Assembly: GCF_032884065.1 (NCBI RefSeq)
Contig: NC_088880.1
Coordinates: 33,011,298 to 33,075,297 of the forward strand
Direction of reading: 5' to 3'
Length of the DNA stretch: 64,000 bases
DNA from: Artemia franciscana
Lineage: Eukaryota; Arthropoda; Branchiopoda; Anostraca; Artemiidae
The notes under the pieces: generated by a model
The model's input: the letters and a program-made list of their open reading frames with translations, nothing else
The model's database searches: none
What the model was told of the DNA's origin: nothing
Position numbers and translations under genes: made by a program
In this document: positions 47,674-58,659 of the stretch, piece after piece
Layout of the letters: each line of letters opens with the position of its first letter
Position numbering within the stretch: position 1 is the stretch's first letter

Positions 47674-48605
47674 ACTGTAAGTAAGGAGCGACCCGGTTCA
47701 ATAGTAACCGAAACTAAAAAAACGGAATTTGGACATTAATAGATACATCAAAAGAATCAGATTTTTATGCTAATTTTATGCTGAAACATCAGAGTTTCGA
47801 AAAAAGGAGGGAACGCCCCCTAAAAGTAATATAATCTTAATAAAAATCACACCATCAGATTCAGCGTATCAGAGAACCCTACTGTAGGGGTTTAAAGCTC
47901 CTATATGCAAAGATGTGGAATTTTGTATTTTTTGCCAGAAGAAAGATCACGAATGCGTGTTTATTTTTTTTTATTTTTTTGTTTTTTTCCAGGAGTGCTC
48001 CTTAATAGAGTGCTCCTTACATCGACCCAGTGCTCCTAGAATTTCGCGAGAGGGCTCATTCGAACTTCAATTAAAAGTTTTAGCGTCCTTTTTAAGTGAC
48101 CAAAAAGTTTGGACAGCAACTAGGCCCCCTCCCACGCTGATTTTTTTTCTATGTCTGATGACGACTTAATCCTCAACAGTCCTCGGGGGAAGGGCTGCAA
48201 GTTGTGAATTTTGCCCATTGTTTACATTTAGCATTGGTTATTGGGAAGCATACAGACGTTTTCAGGGGGGATTTTTTCTGGTGGGGGAGGGGTCGGGGGG
48301 AGAGGATTACATGGGAGGATCTTTCCATGGAGGAAGTTTTCATTTGAGAGAAGAATTTTCCATAAAGGGGACGCATGACTTTCCGGCAAAATTTAAAAAA
48401 TGATCAGAAATTAAACAAAAAAACAAGTTTTTCTGACTGAAAGTAAGGAGCAACATTAAAACTTATTAGGAAGAGAAATCATTACGCATATGACAGGTTC
48501 GACTCCTTGTTTAGTACTTTTAAAAGAGCTATGTATTATATAATTTAACGGCCTTTGTGATTCAGATGCCATTCTTAAAGAATTGGAACAAAATTCGAAC
48601 TTTAT
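47674..48605 (+). mobile_element. Decayed relative of the foldback element at 28936
   Basis: Begins AAGTAAGGAGCGACCCGGTT, as does the tip of the 28936-30049 element. It continues with the shared segments ATCACACCATCAGATTCAGC, GAGAACC, TTTTTTGCCAGAAGA, AATTAAAAGTTTTAGCGTCC and TAGGCCCCCTCCCACGCTGA, plus GGAAGGGCTGCAAGTT near 48189. The end carries the CTGAAAGTAAGGAGCAACAT linker seen at 26690-27660. Its inverted partner arm is missing. Confidence 0.65.
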
Positions 48606-48609
48606 ACAA

Positions 48610-50200
48610 TATTGAACTATTTATTTAATTTATACAATAAAAATATTCAATAAAACTAAATATAAGATGAAAAATATCGAATAATGAATTCAGCATTGTT
48701 TACTTCAAAAGGTTATTGTTATTATTTTTTCATATATCTTGTTTCCTTTTCTTTTTTGGAATAGCTAGGACTTAGCCGTTATGCCTACTCTGTCTTTTTG
48801 TTTCGGTCACTGGCTGAAATCTCGTTTGGTTTAGTTTTAAAATCTCAATTCCTTGGTTTTTGGGTTTTAAATCATGAATCGTATTTTTTTTGTAATTTGT
48901 TCGCATTTCTTTTTAATCTTTTAGTTTTAAATTTTTTTTTTAGTTAAGAAAATTGTTTATCTTTTATTTTTGGTTTTAAGATTTTAATCAACCTCCTTTG
49001 GTTTTAAAAAACTCAGCTAGCAAGTTGAATTGTTTTGGCTATTTTGATGTATCAGGTTGAACTAAAGGTTATTTTGAGATACTTTTAACTAGACTAGGTC
49101 TGTATGTAGAAATTTTGCTTCTATGTTCTTGGATGGGGAGGAGGTATACAAAAATATATGTCTAAAATTCCGGGAAATTTTTCGAATTTCAGAGGGACCC
49201 GGTCCCTAGCCCTAATTTGTTGATTTCAATTTTCTATTTTCTTCAGTTTTTGTTGTGTGTCAAGGAAAGTTCCGCTTTCAGTATTGACATAGCAACCGGA
49301 TGTATTTAAATGACGGCATATACGATTGCACTGTATTGAAAAAAAAAATCATCTATATCAAGAATTAATGCTATAATGTTTACTGTGGTTATGGGAAATA
49401 GGCGTGCAATTGTGAAAATAGTAAGCATAGTACCTATTGTATTTATTATTCAACCAAACGAAATCATATCAAATATTCGTGGAATCTATTATTCAAACCA
49501 TTTAATGTCATTGATAGACGTAATACTTTAATACTTTTGCTGTCAAAAGGAGTTGCCTTAATCTCACGGACATCCTCTGTAATGAGGATGTAAAAAAAAA
49601 ACTTTGTAATGAGCATTCTGGAAATCTGTCCACCTAGATGAGAGTACACAATTTTAGTGTCTCCGACTCTCTCTGATGCAGCTTTTGTGGGTGGGAATCC
49701 TGCTCTCACTGCTAGAGGGGAACTGTCTGCTGTCACTGTTGCCGACTTTTTTCTTCTTTTTTTTGATGTATAGATACCTTTATTATCAATAACTCACAAA
49801 AAAAAAATATACAGAAATGACATAAACACAGCCACTACTAGAAGGCCGAATGACCTATGCACAGAAGGTCAATTAACTAATTAAATCACATAATCAAGGC
49901 ACGCAAAAAAAGTCACATACGTAATACTCACAAGAAACCTGCTCTTACCTACATCTCGACTGGGGAGAAACCCTTTGACCTGGGATTAAATGACGAATCT
50001 TATTCAGAGCCTCTAATATTGTCTAGGAGGCTATTACAGAGGAGTATACCCATGTGACGTAACATATGGGCTGACCTGTTTTTCACTGTTCATTCACTAG
50101 GTTATCGGCATTCCTAGTATGATAGGAATAAGAAAATAATTTTTTGCTTCCTTCTTGAAAAAAACAAACATAATCGTCGAAAATCTTGAATATATGTAGG
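48610..50200. other. AT-rich repeat-poor sequence, nothing assigned
   Basis: TTTTAAGATTTTAA-type low complexity dominates 48830-49010. A 90-codon minus-strand frame (49464-49736) has no recognised domain. Confidence 0.3.
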
Positions 50201-50209
50201 CTTTTATTT

Positions 50210-50555
50210 GGTTTTATTACTCGAAGTACCAAGGGTAGTGAAAATAAAATCTGATTATTTGAATTGGTTAAGTGGAAAATTAAACAGCCATATATATCCA
50301 AAAACATCAGGAGGAATCGGGAATTCAACTTAAATGACAAAGACCTCCATAAGATACAATTTTTTGGCAGAATTGGGTGCCAAATTAAAAAAAAAAAATC
50401 AGAAAAAATATGCGAAAAATGAGAAGAAAATATATGACACCGAATATCTTAGGGAGGTTTAGCTCTCCTTTGAAGTTGTAGTTGTCTTCAGGAATCAACA
50501 GGTTGTCAACGTTTGAAGCTTTTTGCACGAAAGTTGTTTTCCAATTTACCTAACT

Positions 50556-50624
<69 letters not shown>

Positions 50625-50745
50625 GGATCAACGTGATGACATTGACGCTGATGTAAAAATTTCATAATCTTCAAACAATAACAAAAAAATTCTTGGGAAA
50701 TTGCAGTTTTAGGTACAAATGCACATACGATGAGTATGGGGGGGG
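50210..50745. repeat. Second copy of the 34672-type repeat interior
   Basis: Shares with 34900-35440 the ordered strings AGTGAAAATAAAATCTGATT, AAGTGGAAA, AGACCTCCAT-type, GGTGCCAAATTAAAAAAA and AGGAATCAACAGGTT, then GCAGTTTTAGGTA. It is interrupted by the poly(T) tract. Confidence 0.55.
50557..50621. repeat. Uninterrupted poly(T), about 65 bases
   Basis: A pure T run. On the minus strand it would be a poly(A) tail, but no retroposed gene is recognised on its left side. Confidence 0.97.
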
Positions 50746-50779
50746 GGGTATTTTTGTATGCTGAATGTTCCTGGTACTT

Positions 50780-51775
50780 TAGGAAAGAGAGACAGAGACA
50801 GTAGATTTAAAATTTAAATGAAATTTTGTGTAAACTGACTTATCTAAATGATTCTCTTCCAGCAACCGAAATTCATTGTTCCTTTTCCTGAGACTAGGGT
50901 TAAAACTCCTGCAATATTAGCATTTCATATTTTCGCTCCTTTAACTTCAGAGGGTAGAATTCTCGCTTTTACCTCTGAAGTCGGAGTCTACTCACGCTGC
51001 TTTCGATAACTGCTCACTCTGCTACTTAAGAAAACTTAAGTCATCGAAAATTTTTGATTCAAATAATGAATATTCTATTTAGTTTTATTTCTGAAGTGTG
51101 CAAGTCAGATTAAATTTTAATTCAAATGTAAAGTTGTTTTTAACTAATTCATCTAAAATGAATTCTGACTAACTTCCAACTCTTGCCCCTGAAACCAGGC
51201 TTAAACTGGTGCAATTTGAGTGTTTCCCACTTTTGCTCCTTTAACTTTCGATCAGGATTCTTTGCTGTCGCTGCTCTCAACTTTCATCTAAGAGGTGTTA
51301 TTACTTAAAAGCCAACATTAGTCATTGAAATTCTTAAATTTGGGTATATACCTATAAAGGGTATATACTTCCTTCAACTTTTTGCCACTTTTGCTCCTTT
51401 AACTTACGAGCAGGATTTTTTGCTCCCACTGCTCTCAGCTTTCATGTAGGTCTTACTACTTAAAAGCCAACATTAGTCATCGAAAATCTTAAATTTGGGT
51501 ATATACCTATAAAGGTTATATACTTCCTTCAACTTTTTGTCACTTTTGCTCCTTTAACTTTTGAGCAGGATTCTTTGCTCTCGCTGCACTCAACTTTCAT
51601 GTAGGAGGTCTTACTACTTAAAAGCCAACATTAGTCATCGAAATTTTTAAATTCGGGTATATACCTATAAAGGTTATATACTTCCTTCAACTTTTTGTCA
51701 CTTTTGCTCCTTTAACTTTTGAGCAGGATTCTTTGCTCTCGCTGCACTCAACTTTCATGTAGGGAAAAAAAAACT
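50780..51775. repeat. Tandem repeat array, about 180-bp units
   Basis: Three similar units (from about 51230, 51395 and 51545, with a partial fourth) share TTTTGCTCCTTTAACTT, GAGCAGGATTCTTTGCTCTC, TTAAAAGCCAACATTAGTCA and TGGGTATATACCTATAAAGG. The 50780-51230 part holds earlier diverged relatives (CACTTTTGCTCCTTTAAC). Related sequence recurs at 55020-55340. Confidence 0.75.
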
Positions 51776-52011
51776 ACCAACTATCACAATAAATAAATAA
51801 ATGAAACTCAAAACGAGCAGAAACTGAAGTGAGTGGGGCTGACACCCCCAATGGCCTCTAAAGACCAGCGTATCATTTGTACTTAGCTGAAAGCAATTCT
51901 TATTTCAAGCTGAATGTCTCTATTTTCCATAATATCAAGAAGAAAGAACATCATAACAGAGATTGCTGAAATAATCACGACGAATGAATGTGGATTGACT
52001 GTTTAATAGGG

Positions 52012-52058
52012 GCGTCAGCCCTACGCCTTAGGGCTGACGCTGACGCCTAGAGGCGTCA
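52012..52058. repeat. Two adjacent perfect GC-rich hairpins
   Basis: GCGTCAGCCCTA (52012-52023) pairs exactly with TAGGGCTGACGC (52029-52040). Next, TGACGCC (52041-52047) pairs with GGCGTCA (52052-52058) around TAGA. The pair stands out against AT-rich surroundings. Confidence 0.85.
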
Positions 52059-52216
52059 GCTGTAGTACTGATTGTAGCAGTAGGAGAAGTAGTAGTAGTA
52101 GTGCACAAATATTTCCTCTTTAGTCAACTGATCATCCCTCTCATCATTCTGTGTAAGTTTCAACTTAATACCATCAGTCGTTCCTGCAAAATCCTTTCTG
52201 AGTCATTCGAATCCTA

Positions 52217-52440
52217 GCGTACCCAATTATTTAGTTTGGGACGGAGTCAGTGGCGTAACTATATAAGCTCAGCCAGAGTTGACCCAGCTCTAATTGGGTA
52301 CCTGGAGAAATCTGGGAAGGTAAACAGGAAGGGTATGCAAAAGCACAGGGTGGTTGGCCCCACACCCTCCCATTGCACTTCCTGGATGAAGTGTCAAGTA
52401 ACGGATATCAGCACCGCTGGTAGGGACTGTAAAGCCTAAT
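52217..52440 (+). mobile_element. tRNA-derived SINE, 5' head missing
   Basis: From TTTAGTTTGGGACGGAGTCA through TAAGCTCAGCCAGAGTTGAC, CCAGCTCTAATTGGGTACCT, GCACAGGGTGGTTGGCCCC and CATTGCACTTCCTGGATGAA to CAGCACCGCTGGTAGGGAC. It matches the full copy at 62551 but lacks the tRNA-like head. It lies immediately before the tandem-repeat element. Confidence 0.85.
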
Positions 52441-52454
52441 GCTGTTTTCTTTGC

Positions 52455-54960
52455 CTTTTTATGGCATTTGGTATTAAGCAACTGACATATAGCGATCGCA
52501 AATTCTGTCAGTCTGTCTGTCCGTCTGTCTGTCCCGGTTTTACTAGTTTAGGCACTTCCAGATAAGCTAGGACGATGAAATTTGGCAGGCGTATCAGGGA
52601 CCAGACCACATTAAATTAAAAATAGTCGTTTCCCCGATTCGACCATCTGGGGGGAGGAGGGAGTGGGGGGACAGTTAATTCGGAAAAATTAGAAAAAATT
52701 TGGTATTTTTAATTTATGAACGGGTGATTGGATGTTAATGAAATTTGATATGTAGAAGGGTTTTCATAGCTCTTATTTTGAATCCCGACCGGATCTGGTG
52801 ACATTGGGGGGAGTTGGAGGGGGAAACCTAAAATATTGGAAAACGCTTAGAGTGGAGGGATCGGGATGAAACTTGTTAGGAAAAATAAACACAAGTCCTA
52901 GGTACGTGATTGGAATAATTGGAACGGATCCGCTCTCTTTGGGGGACTTGGGGGGAGGGTTAATTCTGAAAAAATTAGAAAAAAGTGAGGTATTTTTAAC
53001 TTAAGAAGGAGTGATCGGGTCTTAATGAAATTTTGTATTTAGAAGGACCTCGTAACTCATATCTCTTATTTTAAATCCCGACCGGATCCAGTGTCATTGG
53101 GAGGAGTTTGGGCGGGGGGAACAAGAAATCTTGATAAAGGCTTAGAGTGGAGATATCAGGATGAAACTTGGTGGAAAGAATAAGTACAAGTCCAAGATAC
53201 GTGGCTGACATAAACGGATTGGATCCCCTCTCTTTGGGGGAGTTGGGGGGATAATTCGAAAAAATTAGGAAAAATGAGGTATTTGTAACTTACGAACGGG
53301 TGATCATATCTTAATGAAATTTGATATTTAGAAAGATCTTGTGCTTCAGTGCTCTTATTTTAAATCCCGACCAGACTCGGTGACATTTGGGGGGAGTTGG
53401 AGGGGAAACCTAAAATATTGGAAAACGCTTAGAGTGGAGGGATCGGGATGAAACTTGTTGGGAAAAATAAGCACAAATCCTAGATACATGATTGATATAA
53501 CCCGAACGGATCTGCTCTCTTTGAGGGAGTTGGGGGGAGGCTTAATTCTGAAAAAAAATTAGAGAAAAATGAGGTATTTTTAACTTACGAAGTAGTGATC
53601 GGATCTTAATGAAATTTCATATTTAGAAGGAGCTCGTAACTCATATCTCTAATTTTAAATATCGACCGGATCCAGCGTCTTTGGGGGGAGTTGGGGTGGG
53701 GGTAACAAGAAATCTTGATAAAGGCTTAGAGTGGAGAGATCAGGATGAAACTTGGTGGGAAGAATACGCACAATTCCAAGATACGTGGCTGACATAACCG
53801 GACCGGATCCACTCTCTTTGGTGGATTTGGGGGGGGGGATTCGGAAAAATTTGAAAAAATGAGGTATTTGTAACTTACGAACGGGTGATCAGATCTTAAT
53901 GAAATTTGATATTTAGAAGGATCTTGTGCCTCGTAGCTCTTTTTCTAAATCCCGACCAGATTTGGTTACATTGGGGGGAGTTGAAGGGGGAAACCGGAAG
54001 TCTTGGAAAACTTGAAAATTGAGATATCTTTATCTTACGATTGGGTGATCGGATTTTAATGAAACTTAATATATAGAAAGATTTTATGTCTCAGATGCTC
54101 CATTTTTAATTCGAATCGGATCCAATGACATAAGGGGTTGGAGGGGGAAAAAGAAATCGCTTAGAATACGCTTAGAGTGAAGATATCGGGATGAAACTTG
54201 ATGGGAAGAATAAGCACAAGTTCTAAATACGTGATTGGCATCATTGGAAAGAATCCGCTCTCTTTGTGGGGTCTGGGGGGTGGGTTTTTTGTTAATTCAG
54301 AAAAATTAGAAAAATTGAGACATTTTTAACTTAAGAACGGGCGACCGGATCTTATTGAAATTTGATATTTAGAAGTAATTCATGTCTCAGAGCTCTTATT
54401 TTAAATCCCGACCAGATCTGCTGATATTGGGGGGAGCTGGAGGGGTAAACCAGAAATCTTGGAAAACGCTTAAAGTGGAAAGATCAGGATGAAACTTAGT
54501 GGGTAGAATAAGCTAATGTCGTAGATACGTGATTGACATAACCGGACTGGATCTGCTCTCTTTGGGAGAGTTAAGGGGGTCCAGTGCTTTGGCGAGTTTG
54601 GTGCTTCTGGACGTGCTAGGACGATGAAAATTCGTAGGCATGTCAGGGACCTTCACAAATTGACTTGATTTAGTCGTTTTCTCCGATTTGACCATCTGGG
54701 GGGCTGAAGGTAGAGGAAAAAATGAGGTATTTTTAACTTACGAGTGAGTGATCGGATTTTTAATGAATCTTGATATTTAGAAGGACCTCGTGTCTCAGAG
54801 CTCTTATTTTAAGTCCCGACCGTCATTACGCCTCATATTTTCCTTTTAAATCAATCCAGTGATTCTTAGGATTTTGCTAGAGCTCATGCCATATGAGCTC
54901 TTGGCTCTTCCCGCCTCGTCACAAGTGCCTTATGAGCTCTTAGCTCTTGTTTTTATTCCT
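52455..54960 (+). mobile_element. Tandem-repeat element, largest copy (~2.5 kb)
   Basis: Head: TTTTTATGGCATTTGGTATT, AGCGATCGC, (GTCTGTC)n, AGATAAGCTAGGACGATGAA, GGCAGGCGTATCAGGGACC. Body: about eight ~290-bp units, each with TCTTAATGAAATTTGATATT (52734, 53021, 53310, 53604, 53894, then 54051, 54349, 54753 more diverged), AATCCCGACCGGATC, GGGGGGAGTTGG, AAAACGCTTAGAGTGGAG, GATCGGGATGAAACTTGGTG and CCGGACCGGATCCGCTCTCT. Tail: ATATGAGCTCTTGGCTCTTC, CTCGTCACAAGTGCCTTATG. No coding capacity. Other copies are at 4741 and 32782. The transposition class is unknown. Confidence 0.8.
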
Positions 54961-55019
54961 GAGTAAAACCCTTTTGAAAACTAGTATGTAAATAATATAT
55001 TTTGACTTCATTCCGCACT

Positions 55020-55345
55020 TTCCTTACCACTTGAAAAGGAACATTAGTCGTCGAAATTCCTAAATTCAGATTAAAAATTTTTGTTTGATTTTATTTTTAA
55101 AGAGTAAAAGTGAGATTAAATTTTCAATTTAAATAACACATTATTTTTAACCAATATATTTAAGATGAATTCTGACTAGAGAATTCGTTATCCACTCTAG
55201 CTCCTAATGCCAGGGTTTAAACTCTTGATTTAGCTTTTTCGACTCCTTGAACATCAGTGGGAAGGATTCTTGCTCCTACTTTGGAGGAGACGACTATTGC
55301 TCCTTTAATCTTGAAGGCAGGACTACGATTCCTAAGATGCTAGGC
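55020..55345. repeat. Diverged relative of the 50780 array
   Basis: AACATTAGTCGTCGAAATTC, AGATTAAATTTTCAATTTAA, ATGAATTCTGACTA and GCCAGGGTTTAAACT follow the same order as 51020-51205. Confidence 0.6.
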
Positions 55346-55635
55346 CTGGCTCTCGTACAATTTGTCTACTATGGGGATTAACAGTCATTTTAATGGCCAG
55401 AAGTCATACTGATGCATTATGCTTAACGGTTTGAAAGAGTACGGTTTGAAAGGGGGGGGGGGTGTATACTTTCACCATCTCTGACTGCAAACCATCAATA
55501 TTCTAATGGTTCTAACTCTGAAGCTTTATTATGTTCCCAAATACCACTTTGAAACCTAATCTTTGCTCTTCGTAAAAATATTCTTGATATCTTGATCGAA
55601 AAATTAGCCATCTTTTAATGTTTGAGCCCTTTTAG

Positions 55636-55836
55636 CCGTTCAGAGGAAGACCTCGTTAAAATCTCTAATATTAGCTTAATGGATTTTAGTCCGGGGCTGC
55701 TAGGTCCGGAGCCACACTATATGAAGGCTGTTAGATTAGTACACAGTCAGTTACTAAACAAAAGTAATACAGGTTATATTAATCCTACATCATATAATAG
55801 AGAACTCGCTGGAAGAAGTGAGGACTTCTTTAAAAG
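55636..55836 (+). CDS. Unidentified coding exon
   Basis: I do not recognise this protein. The frame after CCCTTTTAG (55635) or CGTTCAG (55643) reads EEDLVKISNISLMDFSPGLL, GPEPHYMKAVRLVHSQLLNK, SNTGYINPTSYNRELAGRSE, DFFK and ends at AG|GTAATT (55837). Upstream the frame is closed by TAA at 55616, consistent with an exon boundary. Composition is protein-like rather than low complexity, and the last codon is split so that it joins the microexon at 57656 in phase as Arg. It could be a separate gene or a distant exon of ZFC3H1. Confidence 0.45.
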
Positions 55837-55839
55837 GTA

Positions 55840-57650
55840 ATTTTTATTGTAAGCACCTTATAATCTTTCCTGCACTTTGTATTTCAGACTCCCCTCCAAA
55901 AACTTCTATAACTACCTATTTTCCCACTAGAATTGTGGCTGTGTGCACCTATGCTCGAAATGGTTTATGTTTGTTTGCGTTTTTTTTAGACAAAGCCTAA
56001 TCTCAATGTTGAGTCTCTTTCCAAGTTGTTCCAAGAGACGTCCACTTAGTGAAATATTTTTAAAAAACAGTTAAAATAAATAAAAGAAATATGACTGAAA
56101 ATCAGCTTTTGAATGTTGATATTTTCTCTTTGGGAAATATCCTGCCCCTTTCCCCTAAAATTAAATACTATGCAAAATACTATGTAAAATACCCTAAAAT
56201 ACTATGCATTATGCAAGAAAAGTTAGCTATAGGAACCACAACCTTGCAGTAAAAAGAGTTTAGTAACTGCTACCATGCAAATTCCGTTTTTAACTTTTAG
56301 AGGGTTTCTGGTGAACCCTCTGGTTTCTGGTGAACCTCTGGAGAACTAAGATAGAACTAGGAACTCCACATAACCAGAAAATTCTCTAGTTGCAAGGAGT
56401 CTGCTTCAAAAACTTTGTCTTTTATAAATCTTTTTTCTTCTCTTTTTTGAGCGCTGAGATCGGCTTGGTGGAAATCTTCATCGAAATATTTGCTTTGTCT
56501 TGTGTTTTTTTATTCACTGAAAGTCACCTTCGTTTGGCTTCTTAATTATTATTTTTTCCTCGCTTTCTTTTGTTTTTATAAAATTTATACGAGTCATTTT
56601 ATTGTCCCTTTATTCAGCAAAACCATAGGAATTTGTTTTTTTGATTCATTTATATCATCAACAATTTTTTTATCAACAAAAACGTCATCTGTTGGTTTCT
56701 GGCACAAAGTCTTTTTCTATATTGAATACACTTTATCCTTTATTCTTTACACTTTATTCCTTTTCCTTCTTTGTCTTATTTTCATCCCTTTTCTAGTATT
56801 CGTTTCTTCGTAATAAAAAAGTCATATTTCACTCTTTTTTTAACTTTTAAAGTTAAAAACTTAGAATAAAAATGTTTAGTTGGGTACAGCCCTAACATTT
56901 TTGCTATAAATAAATCATTTACTTCGTAAAAAATTAAAGAGGCCAAATCTAATTAAAGAAAGGCATTTATAGCAGACCTCCTACCTTCAGACCTTCTACC
57001 CCGACTTGAACAAATTAGTTTACTAAGAGTTTATAAGCTTAGCCCTTTCTTTGAATCTTGGCCATCTCCTAGCCCTGGCATTATTCTATGAACTGTATAC
57101 TAAAAAAGAAATCCTATTATTAAGCTAAATATTAAAAAATTTGAGATTTTGTTTTACTTGAATCATCAAAAAAAGTCACACAAACTGCCTAACGCAGGTT
57201 AGATTTTAATTACTTTTAGTTTTAATGACGGATGATTCTGATTTTTACCTTCTCTTCTTGACTTTATTTGTTACAATCCTTTTTGTCTTATTGTTAGAGG
57301 TTTCTGTTCTTTTCTGGTTTTTATTGGTATTGAATATATGATCTACGCGTCTAAGGATATTAGCGTGTTTTTTTTACCTTTGCTTGTCCTTTTTCGATGG
57401 CCGGTGTTATATATCATGAGAAGAAATATCGCCCATTAGTTTCTGTCTTGACACCTTTTTTCATATTAAAATGATTTTTCTATATTCCTCTTCCCACAAT
57501 TCGATATTTCCATTCTTTTTTTTACTATTCCTTCCTACGTAATAGAAAAAGGTATTTACATATTGTCAAAGGTTTTGCAGTCTTTCAAAGGTTAGGCTGT
57601 ATAATGTTTATTTCAAAGTTTCGTTATTGGCGTTAATTAACTTTTTTTCT
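55840..57650 (+). other. Probable intron, T-rich
   Basis: Between the two phase-compatible exons. Short duplications of AAAATACTATG (56164-56215) and CTCTGGTTTCTGGTGAACC (56296-56338) are visible. The long T-rich open frame at 56490-56813 is low complexity. Confidence 0.4.
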
Positions 57651-57655
57651 TTAAG

Positions 57656-57692
57656 GATATATGCAACTAACCGTTCTGTAAGGCTTGTCCAG
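57656..57692 (+). CDS. Candidate 37-nt microexon of the same gene
   Basis: A strong acceptor (CTTTTTTTCTTTAAG, ending 57655) and a consensus donor CAG|GTAAGA (57693) bound exactly 37 bases. With the split codon of the previous exon it encodes R-IYATNRSVRLVQ without a stop. Coding status rests on splice-site quality and phase agreement only. Confidence 0.4.
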
Positions 57693-57854
57693 GTAAGAAC
57701 ATTTTGCAAAAAGAATTTCTCTTGTGTTTAGCGAATTCTTTTGATATGATTTGGCATGTCACATTTATTTTTCTAGTTCCACTATTAGTTTTTGCTAATC
57801 TTGTCGAAATTAAAATTCGCTCAATTTCGGAATTTATTTTTAAATTTTTGTACA

Positions 57855-57856
<2 letters not shown>

Positions 57857-57920
<64 letters not shown>
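57857..57920. repeat. (AT)n microsatellite
   Basis: About 64 bp of uninterrupted AT dinucleotides. Confidence 0.95.
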
Positions 57921-57924
<4 letters not shown>

Positions 57925-57929
57925 TTTTT

Positions 57930-58425
57930 TTAGATTGTATCCAACTTTTCAATAAATTTTTGAACAAATCTTGTCTTAGAAATTACAATTTAGATTAAGA
58001 TTAAGTTACGTTAGCTATTGGTGGATTGTAGATCGCAATAGGGATTTCTCGTAGCAATACTTGGATTTATTTCAGAAAAAAAATTATGCTTTTAATGGCC
58101 CATAAAATAATTTAAAAATTACTAAAACAAAAAATTACTAAAAATGTGTGCAGTATATATTGAAAACTTCAAGTAAAACCGGACCTCCTGCTCCTCCTCC
58201 TATGTCACTAAAAAAAAAATTATTACAGCCGTATAAGGTGCTATGCTTTTAATCTTAGGTGCTATGCTTTCATGCTTTTAATTTTAAAATGTGCATGCTT
58301 TATCCTTCCTCTTTCTTAAAGAGCTGCAACCAATCTTTGCACAATCCAGTGTAGTAATATGTTTCCTACTATTAGAAAAATACTTTTTCGAATGCTGACC
58401 ACCGATCTCCTGATTCCCTGCCTTT
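57930..58425. other. No recognised element
   Basis: AT-rich. The phrase GGTGCTATGCTTT(TAAT) is duplicated near 58238 and 58259. No exon continuing the 57656 microexon was identified. Confidence 0.3.
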
Positions 58426-58429
58426 GGTA

Positions 58430-58650
58430 GGGAGTGTAATGCGTGGTTGGGGGTAAATCATCTGGCATTTCCTGTTTTTTCTCAGAGATCTCTCAAGATA
58501 CTCATTTAGAGCTAGGTTGACTCTTCCTCAGTCATCAGGCCACTGACCCCCGTTTCAAACCAAAGAACTAGTGACACAGGGCTCAATCTCTGGTCTTCAC
58601 GGACAGAGGAGGATTTCAAGTCTAGCGCGCTTACTTCTCGGCTAGGACGA
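58430..58650 (-). mobile_element. tRNA-derived SINE, diverged copy, minus strand
   Basis: Read on the minus strand: tRNA-like head GTCGTCCTAGCCGAGAAGTA with B-box-like AGATTGAGCCC, then GTTTGAAACGGGGGTCAGTG, AGAGTCAACCTAGCTCTAAA and AACAGGAAATGCC. Order and spacing equal those of the copy at 62551, with more substitutions. Confidence 0.7.
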
Positions 58651-58659
58651 CTCTTACAT

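Noticed and set aside
56490..56813. 107-codon hydrophobic plus-strand frame that looks like a membrane protein
   Set aside because: It is T-rich low complexity inside a probable intron. Hydrophobicity is a by-product of base composition.
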